From NCBI GenBank assembly GCA_005883215.1, contig VAYS01000016.1, positions 88,884 to 152,883 on the forward strand: 64,000 bases of DNA, given 5' to 3'. The notes beneath the pieces are model-generated. The model did no database searches and was not told the DNA's origin. It saw only the letters and a program-made list of their open reading frames with translations. The translations under genes and the position numbers were made by a program. Below, one piece after another: positions 41,398 through 49,247 of the stretch (position 1 is its first letter; each line of letters opens with the position of its first letter). The stretch comes from Actinomycetota bacterium (GTDB taxonomy: Bacteria; Actinomycetota; Thermoleophilia; Solirubrobacterales; Solirubrobacteraceae).

Positions 41398-42004
41398 GAG
41401 CTCGGGTCTCCGGGGCCAGGCGCCGAGCGGCTCTGGACGAAAGCCGACGCCCGGACTCGAACCGGGGACCCCTTTTCATTACGAGCGCGCTAATCGAGGT
41501 CTGAATAGCCAGATTGCAGGGAGTTCTTATCGGCTTGATTGCCTTAGATCGGGTCAGGTCTGCTGAGCTGGGGACACGGTTGGGGACACGAAACCCGTTT
41601 CAGACGATCCGGAGGGTCGAGCGCCGCTCGCGATCGGCGGAACGGGCAAGACCCCCCGATCTCATCGGCGAGGTGTTGGCGTCCGTGCGTCCAGATCGTG
41701 CGTGAGGGGTGCGGTTTCTGGACGGTCTGGAGCTTCCTTACGGCGTGGATGTTGCGCCGCGCTGTCACAACCGCAGGAAGCGCCCAGCAGGCAGGGAGCT
41801 CCTGCCAGTAGTCCACCGAAGCGAGCGATCGTCGGCACCACGACGGCTGCGTTATGCCGATCATGCGAGCGAGGGTAATACTCGGTACAACGTCGAGGAT
41901 CGGTCGCTGGCGGTGGAGACGAAATAGACCCCTGCGGTTCGCTCCCGTAATCAATCCCGAGGCAAGGGTTGCAGTCAACTCTGCGACTGGAGAACACGGA
42001 CTTA
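41398..42004. other. Gene-poor left part of a decayed tRNA-Thr island
   Basis: After the greA stop there is a 45-base copy of the 3' half of the tRNA-Thr gene (41441-41485), followed by ~500 bases of lower-GC sequence. No frame in it shows recognisable coding. The ten-base string TTGGGGACAC and a near copy lie in tandem at about 41566-41590. No integrase or other mobility gene was recognised. Confidence 0.5.
41441..41485 (-). repeat. Left att-like repeat: copy of the 3' half of tRNA-Thr
   Basis: 34 bases (41441-41474) are identical to 42685-42718, the 3' half of the intact tRNA gene, and after a 2-base insertion 9 more bases match. Integrases often recombine at tRNA 3' ends and leave such copies at the far end of an element. 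The 5' half and the anticodon arm are missing, so it is not a tRNA gene. Confidence 0.75.
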
Positions 42005-42382
42005 GTGCCGACCGTTGTGTGGCTCACAGGTCGGCCCTGCGCTGGGAAGTCAACCGTGGCCTTGCTCGTTGCTGACTCGGTGCGGGCCCATGGCCGCTCG
42101 GCGCGGATCTTGGACGGCGACGAGCTACGGCGCACTGTGTCAGCCGGTCTCGGTTTCTCGGCCGAGGTCTACGTCGACGCCCCGGTCAGCGTTTGCGCGG
42201 CGCGGGACCTCAAAGGCATGTATGCGCGCGCTCGGCAGGGCGCGCTGCGTGAATTCACCGGCGTATCCTCACCTTACGAGCCGCCCGATGCTCCCGATCT
42301 TCATCTCGACACCGTCGTCGAGGAGCCGACGGAGTCGGCCCATCGTGTAATGACCATGTTGAAGGCACGCGGGGCGTTGTAG
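42005..42382 (+). pseudogene. cysC: Adenylylsulfate kinase (CysC) remnant with a central deletion
   Basis: From GTG 42005 the protein is 125 residues, where APS kinase normally has ~175-200. The N terminus is intact: VVWLTGRPCAGKSTVAL is the P-loop and RILDGDELRRTV the next motif. The frame then jumps from GLGFSAE directly to VYVDAPVSVCAARDLKGMYA. About 50-60 residues, including the usual ENIRRxGEVAK and SPYR segments, are missing without a frameshift. The C terminus (EFTGVSSPYEPPDAPDLHLDT) is normal. It could not form a normal APS-phosphorylating active site. Confidence 0.7.
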
Positions 42383-42450
42383 CTTCGTACATCGTCCGCT
42401 CCTTACCGATCTGTACCGCTGCGAGCGGAGTTATCGGATTATCCCGCAGA

Positions 42451-42680
42451 GATCTAGAGGCGCTTCCGGAGACGGTGCGCGCGGCGGTGCTTCAGAGCAT
42501 CGTCGCGATCGGCTCTGACCCCGAGCAGGCGGGCAAGGAGCTCGTGTGGCGGCTGCGCGACCTGTGGTCGGCGCGCGTGGGCAGCTAGCGGATCCTCTGC
42601 ACGATCGAGCGGGGCGGAGTCATCGTTCGCGCCGCCAGACACCGCGTCGCCGCCTACCCCAGGCCTGTTTACAGGCACTT
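42451..42680 (+). pseudogene. RelE/ParE-type toxin remnant with premature TAG
   Basis: One frame reads DLEALPETVRAAVLQSIVAIG, then DPEQAGKELVWRLRDLWSARVGS, a TAG at 42586-42588, and RILCTIERGGVIVRAARHRVAAY. In RelE/ParE toxins the VGxYR motif has a tyrosine at the position of the TAG, so a one-base change (TAC or TAT to TAG) explains it. The 5' end is also missing the normal first strand, and no antitoxin gene is adjacent. A dead toxin in the island. Confidence 0.65.
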
Positions 42681-42684
42681 TGCT

Positions 42685-42727
42685 AAGCCGACGCCCGGAC
42701 TCGAACCGGGGACCCCTTCATTACGAG
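42685..42727 (-). repeat. Right att-like repeat inside tRNA-Thr
   Basis: This is the intact partner of the copy at 41441-41485. Together they bracket about 1.24 kb holding the CysC and RelE remnants. The orientation (element downstream of the tRNA 3' end) is the usual one for tRNA-targeted integration. Confidence 0.7.
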
Positions 42728-42758
42728 TGAAGTGCTCTACCAGCTGAGCTACGTCGGC
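42686..42758 (-). tRNA. tRNA-Thr (CGT anticodon)
   Basis: 73 bases on the minus strand fold as a full cloverleaf: acceptor GCCGACG/CGTCGGC, D arm GCTC...GAGC, anticodon arm CTTCA-CTCGTAA-TGAAG with anticodon CGT (reads ACG), T arm CCCGG-TTCGAGT-CCGGG. U73 is the discriminator and CCA is not encoded. The 3' end faces the remnant island and is duplicated 1.24 kb away. Confidence 0.95.
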
Positions 42759-42794
42759 GGGGGCCGCCCAGCGTAGCGCGGGCGCAGCGGACGA

Positions 42795-44657
42795 TCAGTC
42801 GGCGCCCGCCAGCGCCTCGGCCTGCTCGAGCTGGACCTCGATGAGCCGCAGGCCCCGGTCCCAGAAGCCGGGGTCGGCCAGGTCGATGCCCACGATCGCG
42901 GCCAGCTCCTCCGGCGAGCGCGAGCCGCCGGCGGCGAGCATCTCGAGCAGGCGGGGCACCAGCTCCTCGCCGCGCTCGCGGTAGGCCTGGTAGACCGACA
43001 GCGCCAGGAGCTGGCCGTAGGCATAGGCGTAGACGTAGCCCGGCACGGCGATGAAGTGCGAGACGTAGCTGTGCCAGTCGGCGTAGCCCCCGGTGAGCTC
43101 CACCGAGTCGGCCATCATCTCCCGCTGGCTCTCGAGCCACAGCTCGGCGAAGGCCTGGACCGAGAGCTCGCCCCGCTCGCGCCGGCGGGTGTGGCAGAGG
43201 TGCTCGAAGCGGTTCATCGCCACCTGGCGAAAGACCGTCGCCACCGAGTCGTCGACCGCCTCCCCGAGCAGCCGCAGGCGCGCGGCCGGGTCCGGGGTCC
43301 CCGCCAGCAGCCGGTCGAAGACCAGCTGCTCCCCGAAGGTGGACGCCGTCTCGGCCACGGTCAGCGGGGTGGAGAAGTGAAAGATCCCCTGGGGTCGCGC
43401 CAGCGCCGCGTGCACGCCGTGGCCCAGCTCGTGGGCGAGCGTGAGCACGTCGCGCCGCGTGCCGGTGTAGTTGAGGAGGATGTAGGGGTGGGCCGAGGGC
43501 ACGGTGTAGGCGCAGAACGCGCCGCCGCGCTTGTTGGGGACCACCGGCGCGTCGATGTAGGCGCCGCCCAGGAACGCCTCCACCAGCTCTCCCAGCCGAG
43601 GCGAGAACTCGTGGTAGCTGTCCCGGACGAGCTCCTGCGCCTCACCCCATGCGATCTGGGCTTCGGGCTCTGAGCCCAGCGGGGCGCTGCGGTCGTAGTG
43701 GGCCAGGCGGCCCAGTCCCAGCAGGCGGGCCTTGAGGCGGTACCAGCGCTGGGGCAGGTCATAGCGCGCGCGCACCGCCTCCAGCAGCGCCTGGACGGAC
43801 TCGTCGGAGGCCTCGTTGTCGAGGTTGCGCGAGGCCAGCCAGTGCCGGTAGCGGCGCAAGCGGTCGGTGGTGGCCTTGTCCGCCATCAGCGTGTTGAAGA
43901 TGTAGGTGCGCACCCGCAGCCCGTCCTGCAGGGCCACTGTGATCGCGTCGGCCGCGGCCCGCCGGGTGGCGCGCTCGGGCGAGAGCAGCCGGCTGAGGGC
44001 GATCTCCAGCGACAGGGGGCCGTCGGGGTCCCCGGGCTGACGCGCCTCCTGGGGCAGCTCGACGCGCAGCGAAGAGACCTGCTCGGTGTACAGGCGGGTC
44101 CACGCCGCCCGCGCGGTCAGCTCCTTCTCGGACAGGATGCGCTCCTCGGGCTGGGAGAGCAGGTAGGGGCGGTAGCGCCGGGCCGAACGCAGATAGTGGC
44201 GGTAGGGCTCGAGCTCGGCGGCGCCCAGCAGCCGATCGGCGGCGTCCTCCTCGATCGCCGTCCACTCCAGCTCAAAGAACAGCAGCCGCGTCTGCAGCGC
44301 GGTTCCCGCCTCCTGGGCGTGCTGCAGCAGCGCGCCGCGCTCGGGATCGGCGGTGTCGATCGAGAAGCTGAGGCTGGCGTAGGAGTCGGCCCGCCCCTCG
44401 AGCTCATAGATCGCTTCCAGCTCGGCCATCGCCGCGGCCACGGCGCCGGCGTCGAGCTCGGCCACCTTGCCCTCGTAGCGCTCGGCGAAGGCGTCGGCCC
44501 GGCGCAGCGCCTCGGCCAGCCGGGTGCGCGCGCCCTCCCCGTTGGCGCCCTCCACGAGCGGCTCCAGATCCCAGCGCGCGCGCCGCAGGTCGCCGTTCGA
44601 GCGGGCGGTGGGCGCGGCCGGCGCGCCGGCGGATCGGGGGTTCTTGGCGGCGGCCAC
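42795..44657 (-). CDS. pepF: Oligoendopeptidase F (M3 family metallopeptidase)
   Basis: 620 residues, all-helical, from GTG 44657. The zinc site is HELGHGVHAAL near residue 415 (HExxH, with the third ligand Glu in FSTPLTVAETASTFGE). Other M3 landmarks are PNKRGGAFCAYTVPSAHPYILLNY and the C-terminal HSYVSHFIAVPGYVYAYAYG substrate channel. PepF cleaves peptides of roughly 7-17 residues in the cytoplasm. It is transcribed toward the tRNA-Thr gene, divergent from the next gene. Confidence 0.93.
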   Translation of the reverse strand: MAAAKNPRSAGAPAAPTARSNGDLRRARWDLEPLVEGANGEGARTRLAEALRRADAFAERYEGKVAELDAGAVAAAMAELEAIYELEGRADSYASLSFSIDTADPERGALLQHAQEAGTALQTRLLFFELEWTAIEEDAADRLLGAAELEPYRHYLRSARRYRPYLLSQPEERILSEKELTARAAWTRLYTEQVSSLRVELPQEARQPGDPDGPLSLEIALSRLLSPERATRRAAADAITVALQDGLRVRTYIFNTLMADKATTDRLRRYRHWLASRNLDNEASDESVQALLEAVRARYDLPQRWYRLKARLLGLGRLAHYDRSAPLGSEPEAQIAWGEAQELVRDSYHEFSPRLGELVEAFLGGAYIDAPVVPNKRGGAFCAYTVPSAHPYILLNYTGTRRDVLTLAHELGHGVHAALARPQGIFHFSTPLTVAETASTFGEQLVFDRLLAGTPDPAARLRLLGEAVDDSVATVFRQVAMNRFEHLCHTRRRERGELSVQAFAELWLESQREMMADSVELTGGYADWHSYVSHFIAVPGYVYAYAYGQLLALSVYQAYRERGEELVPRLLEMLAAGGSRSPEELAAIVGIDLADPGFWDRGLRLIEVQLEQAEALAGAD

Positions 44658-44756
44658 GGGCCCGCCACCATAGCCGCCGGTCGGCCCCTGCGGGGCCTGT
44701 CATCACCCCGACGAGCGGGTGGTGATTCGCGTCGGCACGTGGGTAGGTGATCGACG

Positions 44757-45221
44757 ATGGCCGAGGTCCTGGCTGAGCCCGATCTTGCCCTTCAACTGGC
44801 GCCCGAGCCGCAGGCCACGCGGGTCGCGCGCAATGCCGTGCGCCAGCTGAACAAACCGTCTCCGGACCTGCGCGACGTCATCGGCCTGCTCACCACCACT
44901 CTGGTCACGCGCGCCCGACGGGTGTCCGGAGCTGACGACCTCATCGACCTGCGGGTGTGGATGCCGCGCCGCGTGGTGCGGATCGAGCTGCGCTGCGCCG
45001 GCGAGCTGCTCCCCCAGCCCGCCGGGGAGCCGGCCCCAGCCGCCGTCAGGGCGGCGGAATCCGAGCTCGAGCTGGTCGACGGGCTCGCCGATCGCTGGGA
45101 GGTCGAGCACGAGGGTGAGCGCAGCCTGATCTGGCTGGAGATCGACCGCGTCAAATCCTCGGCCGGGGAGCGGCCCGACTCAGCTGGGGACCGGGGCGGC
45201 AGAGCCGCGCAGGGCCGGTAG
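44757..45221 (+). CDS. ATPase-like (anti-sigma factor/HATPase-type) small protein
   Basis: 154 residues from ATG 44757. APEPQATRVARNAVRQL, DVIGLLTTTLVTRARR and LRVWMPRRVVRIELRC resemble the N-box region of HATPase_c proteins such as anti-sigma regulatory factors, where a helix with conserved ELxxNA is expected. Here that motif is replaced by LLTTTLVTRAR. ELVDGLADRWEVEHEGERSLIW is like the G2 part, but the glycine lid motifs are weak. ATP binding may be lost. The end overlaps the convergent LLM gene by 42 bases. Confidence 0.6.
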   Translation: MAEVLAEPDLALQLAPEPQATRVARNAVRQLNKPSPDLRDVIGLLTTTLVTRARRVSGADDLIDLRVWMPRRVVRIELRCAGELLPQPAGEPAPAAVRAAESELELVDGLADRWEVEHEGERSLIWLEIDRVKSSAGERPDSAGDRGGRAAQGR

Positions 45222-46178
45222 GACCCGCTCGCCGTAGAGCCGGATCATGCCGGCAGGGTCGGCGCCGGAGTTGTTCATGACCACCACCGTGCTGGCGCCG
45301 AGCTTCTCGACCTCGCGGATGCGCTCGGCGTGGACGCCGGGGTCCGAGGAGATGATGAACGCCTCGCGCAGATCGTCGTCTGACACCTGGCGCTCGCCGT
45401 GCTCGTACATCTTGTTCGGCTCATGCCAGTCATCGCGGTAGAACTCGTCCGGCTGGGCGCCCTTCCACACTCGCGCTCCCTCGAGCGCGGAGTCGTCGTC
45501 GCCGGCGTAGGAGGCGCCGATCTGGAGCAGGATCTCGCCGGGCTGGCGGCCCGCCTCCTCGGCGCCGGCGCGATAGGCGTCGATGACCCGGGGCGCCTGC
45601 TCGGGGTCGGCGAGCGTCCATACCCCGTCCCCCCAGCGGCCGGCCACCGCCGCCGCCCGGGGGCCGAAGGCCGAGACGTAGATCGGCGGGCGCCGCTGGG
45701 GACGGGTGTGCAGGACGGCGCCGTCGGTGGCGAAGTGACGTCCGCGCTCTGAGATCCGCTCGCCGGCGAACAGCCGATGGATCAGCTCCAGGGCTTCCTC
45801 CATGCGCTCGATCTGCTCGCCGATGGACGGCCACGGGGCGCCCAGCGGTGATTCGTTGAGCGACTCGCCCGAGCCGAAGCCCAGGTAGGGGCGGCCCGGG
45901 AACATAACCTCCAGCGTTGCCCACGCCTGGGCGATCAGGACGGGGTGATAGCGAGGGCCCGCGGGCGTAACGCCGGTGCCCAACGGCACCCGCCGGGTGG
46001 CCTGGCCCGCGGCGCCCAGCCACACCCAGGCGTGGCCGGACTCGCCGGGCTCCCACCAGGGCTGCAGGTGGTCCGAGCAGCCGATCCCGTCAAAGCCCGC
46101 CTGCTCGGCCGCCACCGCCTGGCGCAGCAGCTCGTCGGGTGGGAACTGCTCGTGGGCGCAGAAATGGAAGTAGCGCAC
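45180..46178 (-). CDS. F420-dependent LLM oxidoreductase (TIGR03557-like, Fgd-like)
   Basis: 332 residues. YFHFCAHEQFPPDELLRQAVAAEQAGFDGI opens the barrel, followed by CSDHLQPWWEPGESGHAWVWLGAAGQAT, GTGVTPAGPRYHPVLIAQAWAT and YLGFGSGESLNESPLG. This last motif is characteristic of the glucose-6-phosphate dehydrogenase (Fgd-like) F420 group. The N-terminal His and the HLQPW loop fit F420 binding. The sugar-phosphate or other substrate is not certain. Two bases separate it from the WS/DGAT stop, so they form an operon. Confidence 0.85.
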   Translation of the reverse strand: MRYFHFCAHEQFPPDELLRQAVAAEQAGFDGIGCSDHLQPWWEPGESGHAWVWLGAAGQATRRVPLGTGVTPAGPRYHPVLIAQAWATLEVMFPGRPYLGFGSGESLNESPLGAPWPSIGEQIERMEEALELIHRLFAGERISERGRHFATDGAVLHTRPQRRPPIYVSAFGPRAAAVAGRWGDGVWTLADPEQAPRVIDAYRAGAEEAGRQPGEILLQIGASYAGDDDSALEGARVWKGAQPDEFYRDDWHEPNKMYEHGERQVSDDDLREAFIISSDPGVHAERIREVEKLGASTVVVMNNSGADPAGMIRLYGERVLPALRGSAAPVPS

Positions 46179-46180
46179 GT

Positions 46181-48067
46181 CTAGCCGTTCCTCATCGCCC
46201 GCTCGGTCGCCTCCAGGACCTGGCGGCGGGCGCGGTGAAAGCTCTCGTACAGGCGCACCTGGGCCACCACCTCGTCGGTCTCGGCCACCAGGCGGTCGGC
46301 GATCTCGCCGGCGCGCAGCTGGTCATAGCCGGGCCAGGGAGGCTTGATCTGCAGCTCGGCGTGCGCCCCCTCGGCGGCGGGCGGGTCGGCCGACTCGGCT
46401 ACCAGCTCGACCCCGGTGTCGACGTGCTCGGCCCTCGTCTCGCCGGCGCCTCCGGGGCCGCTGGCCGGCGCGCCCGCATGGTCCTGGCCCACCGCTTGGA
46501 TCGAGGCCTCGGCCGCGGTGGCCTCCGGGCCGGGCCCCCGCGTCTCCCGGGCATCCCCGCCGGGCTCCCGATCGGCCGAGGCCCCCCCGTTCTCGCCCGC
46601 CGGTCGGGCCGCCGTCGGCCGGGGGCGCTCGGCGGCCGGTTCACCCGCCCCGTCGGCGCCGCCGGCCCCCGCGGTCGGCCCGAGCGCCGCGCCGGCCGCC
46701 TCGGCCAGCTCGGCCTGGGCCGCCTCGACGGCCAAGGCAAGCTCCTCGAGGTCGGGCACGGCGTCGAAGTCGCCCACCAAGCCGAAGTTCAGCGTCCCGT
46801 TGTAGGAGACGATGGCGACGCCCAGACCCAGGTTGGTGCCCAGCGGGACCAGGGGGAAGATGTCGCGCATCCGGCGGTCGCCCAGGTACAGAGGCTGCTG
46901 GGGGCCGGGGACGTTGGTCACCACCAGGTTGATGAAGCGCTGGCGCCCGATCAGCCGCGCTCCCTGGTCGAGCAGGTTGGCCGGGGCAAAGCCGGCCAGC
47001 TCGGTGAGCGCCTTGGCTCCCACCGCCTGGCCGGAGTCCTTGACCGAGCGCATGGCCTCGGTGATCTGGTGCAGGCACTCGCGCGGCGACGAGCAGCCGA
47101 TCGGCAGGGGGGCGATCATGCCGGTGACCTGGTTGCCCAGCTCGCCGTGCTGGTCGGGGGCGCGCACGCTCATCGGCACGAACGCGCGCAGGGTGAGCCC
47201 GTCGACGTCTTCGCCGCGGCGCTCGAGGTCGAGTCGCAGGGCGCGGGCGACGATCGCCAGCACCACGTCGTTGACCGAGCCGCCCAGGGAGTTCTTTACC
47301 TCCTTGGTCTGGGCCAGCGACCCGCGCACCCACACGAAGCGGCGGCGGGCGCCCACCGGGCGGCGGTTGTAGGGGGTGCTCGGCGCGGGCGCCAGCCCCG
47401 CCCAGGCCATCGCCCCCAGACCGATCGCGCGCTCGGCCAGGGCCTCGGCCACGCGCAGCGGGCGGCGCACAAGCGCCCGGGCGGGGCGCACCAGCTCGGC
47501 CGGGCGGGTGGCGCGCTCCAACAGGGCTTCGGCCAGCAGCTCGGCCCCCGACGGAGTGGGGCCGGGCTCCCACGGCGCGCGCTCGCCGGCGTCCTCGTCG
47601 GGGGCGAAGAGCACCGACAGGATGTCCATGCCCGAGATGCCGTCCACCACGGCGTGATGGGTCTTGGACAGGATCGCGAAACGGCCGTCCTCGAGCCCCT
47701 CGACCAGCCACATCTCCCACAGCGGCTTGTCGCGGTCCAGGCGCGAGGAGAACACCCGGGCGGCGAGCACCTGCAGCTCGCGCTCGGTTCCCGGCCGGGG
47801 CAGCGCCGTGGAGCGCACGTGATAGCGCAGGTCGAAGTCGGGGTCGTCGACCCACCGCGGACGCCCCTGGCCGAGCGGCACCGACGCGAGCTTCTGGCGG
47901 TAGCGGGGGACCAGGTGAAGCCGGGCGGCCACCCGCTCGAGCAGCTCCTCGTAGGGGGGCGAGGGCCCGTCGAAGACCATCACGCACGCGACGTGCATGT
48001 GGGCGGGGCTGGCGTTCTCCAGGTGAAGGAAGGACGCGTCCAGGGGGGTCAGCCGAGCGTCCGCCAT
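46181..48067 (-). CDS. Wax ester synthase/diacylglycerol acyltransferase (WS/DGAT) with extended C terminus
   Basis: 628 residues from ATG 48067. The catalytic motif THHAVVDGISGMDIL (HHxxxDG) is near residue 141. Other WS/DGAT blocks are LTPLDASFLHLENASPAHMHV at the start, GSVNDVVLAIVARAL, and NLVVTNVPGPQQPLYL. It esterifies acyl-CoA with diacylglycerol or fatty alcohols to make storage lipid. The catalytic core ends near residue 460. A low-complexity Ala/Gly/Glu stretch of ~110 residues and a helical terminal module (PGYDQLRAGEIADRLVAETD) follow, which is unusual. Next to an F420-type LLM gene. Confidence 0.85.
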   Translation of the reverse strand: MADARLTPLDASFLHLENASPAHMHVACVMVFDGPSPPYEELLERVAARLHLVPRYRQKLASVPLGQGRPRWVDDPDFDLRYHVRSTALPRPGTERELQVLAARVFSSRLDRDKPLWEMWLVEGLEDGRFAILSKTHHAVVDGISGMDILSVLFAPDEDAGERAPWEPGPTPSGAELLAEALLERATRPAELVRPARALVRRPLRVAEALAERAIGLGAMAWAGLAPAPSTPYNRRPVGARRRFVWVRGSLAQTKEVKNSLGGSVNDVVLAIVARALRLDLERRGEDVDGLTLRAFVPMSVRAPDQHGELGNQVTGMIAPLPIGCSSPRECLHQITEAMRSVKDSGQAVGAKALTELAGFAPANLLDQGARLIGRQRFINLVVTNVPGPQQPLYLGDRRMRDIFPLVPLGTNLGLGVAIVSYNGTLNFGLVGDFDAVPDLEELALAVEAAQAELAEAAGAALGPTAGAGGADGAGEPAAERPRPTAARPAGENGGASADREPGGDARETRGPGPEATAAEASIQAVGQDHAGAPASGPGGAGETRAEHVDTGVELVAESADPPAAEGAHAELQIKPPWPGYDQLRAGEIADRLVAETDEVVAQVRLYESFHRARRQVLEATERAMRNG

Positions 48068-48256
48068 CCTGCGCTCCGATCGTCGCGTTGACGGGATCCG
48101 CCTCCCGGGCTCGCGTGCGGATGCCCGGAGTAGGGGGTCCCACAGGGCTCCTACCCCGTGGGGGCCGCCGAAAACGGCGCGGGGGAACGGGGCGCGGAGC
48201 GCCCCCTTGTCTGAGGGGCCGCGCCCCCGCCGGGCGCCCCTAAGCTCCCCAGGCCC

Positions 48257-49177
48257 ATGCCCTCCCCGGATCCCGCCGGCGCGCCGGCCAGCCCGGCCGC
48301 GAGCGAGGTCGACTTCGACCTGCAGGCCCACTCGCTGCACTCCGACGGCGCGCTGCCGGCGGCCGAGGTGGTCGAGCGCGCCGCCGCCGCCGGGGTGCGG
48401 CTGCTGGCGCTCACCGACCACGACACCGTCGAGGGCGTCGAGGAGGCGCTGGCCGCCGGCGCGCGGCGGGGGATCGCCGTGGTGCCGGCCACCGAGCTGT
48501 CGGCGGTCGACGAGCAAAACGAGGACCTGCACGTGCTCGGCTACCGCATCGAGCACCGCGACCCCGGACTGCTCGAGGCGCTAGCCGACTTTCGCTCCGA
48601 CCGCCGCGTCCGCGCCCAGGCGATGGCCGACGCGCTCGAGGGGCTGGGCTGGAGCGTGGACCGCCAGGCGCTGGCGCGGGCCGCGCGCGCGGGCGGGGAC
48701 CGGCCGGTGGGGCGACCCCACCTGGCGGCGGCGGTCGCCGAGCACCCCGCCAACCGCGAACGCATGCGGGCCGAGGGGCTGGACGAGCCCAGCCGGCTGC
48801 TCGAGGCCTACCTGATCCCGGGGGCGCCCGCCTACCGCCCCCGCACCCGCCCCACCGTGGCCGAGGCGATCGAGCTGATCGCCGCCGCCGGGGGCATCGC
48901 GGTGTGGGCGCACCCGTTCTGGGACATCGACGACACGGGGGAGGTGCGGGCGCGCCTGGAGCGCTTCTGCGACTGGGGGCTGCGGGGGGTCGAGGCGTTC
49001 TACCCCACGCACAGCGCCGAGCAGACGCGCGCCCTGTGTGAGGAGGCGCGGCGGCTGGACCTGCTTACCACCGGGTCCTCGGACTTCCACGCCCCCGGGC
49101 ACCGGCTGTTCGACGGGTTCCTGGCCTTTTCGCTGTATGGCTGCCAGCCGCGGCTGGGGCCGATCGCCGCGGGCTGA
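48257..49177 (+). CDS. PHP-domain phosphoesterase (RNase AM / 3',5'-nucleoside bisphosphate phosphatase-like)
   Basis: 306 residues. The four PHP motifs are seen: LQAHSLHSDGALP (first metal His pair), LTDHDTVEGVEE, HVLGYRI, WAHPFWDID and SSDFHAPGH. The length and motif spacing match the YciV/RNase AM group, which removes the 3'-phosphate from 3',5'-bisphosphonucleotides (pAp-type) and trims RNA 5' ends. Divergent from the WS/DGAT operon and convergent with holB. Confidence 0.85.
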   Translation: MPSPDPAGAPASPAASEVDFDLQAHSLHSDGALPAAEVVERAAAAGVRLLALTDHDTVEGVEEALAAGARRGIAVVPATELSAVDEQNEDLHVLGYRIEHRDPGLLEALADFRSDRRVRAQAMADALEGLGWSVDRQALARAARAGGDRPVGRPHLAAAVAEHPANRERMRAEGLDEPSRLLEAYLIPGAPAYRPRTRPTVAEAIELIAAAGGIAVWAHPFWDIDDTGEVRARLERFCDWGLRGVEAFYPTHSAEQTRALCEEARRLDLLTTGSSDFHAPGHRLFDGFLAFSLYGCQPRLGPIAAG

Positions 49178-49247
49178 GGGGCAAAGTTCACAGGGGGCCC
49201 TCCGGGCCCCGGGCTGCCCGGCCCGGCCGGAGCCGCGCGCGCCCGCC

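Noticed and set aside
41441..41485. Second tRNA-Thr gene
   Set aside because: Only the 3' half is present and it carries a 2-base insertion; no D arm or 5' acceptor strand follows.
41544..41978. 144-codon minus-strand frame in the island
   Set aside because: No domain, no ribosome site, and it spans the gene-poor decayed region; composition alone does not support coding.
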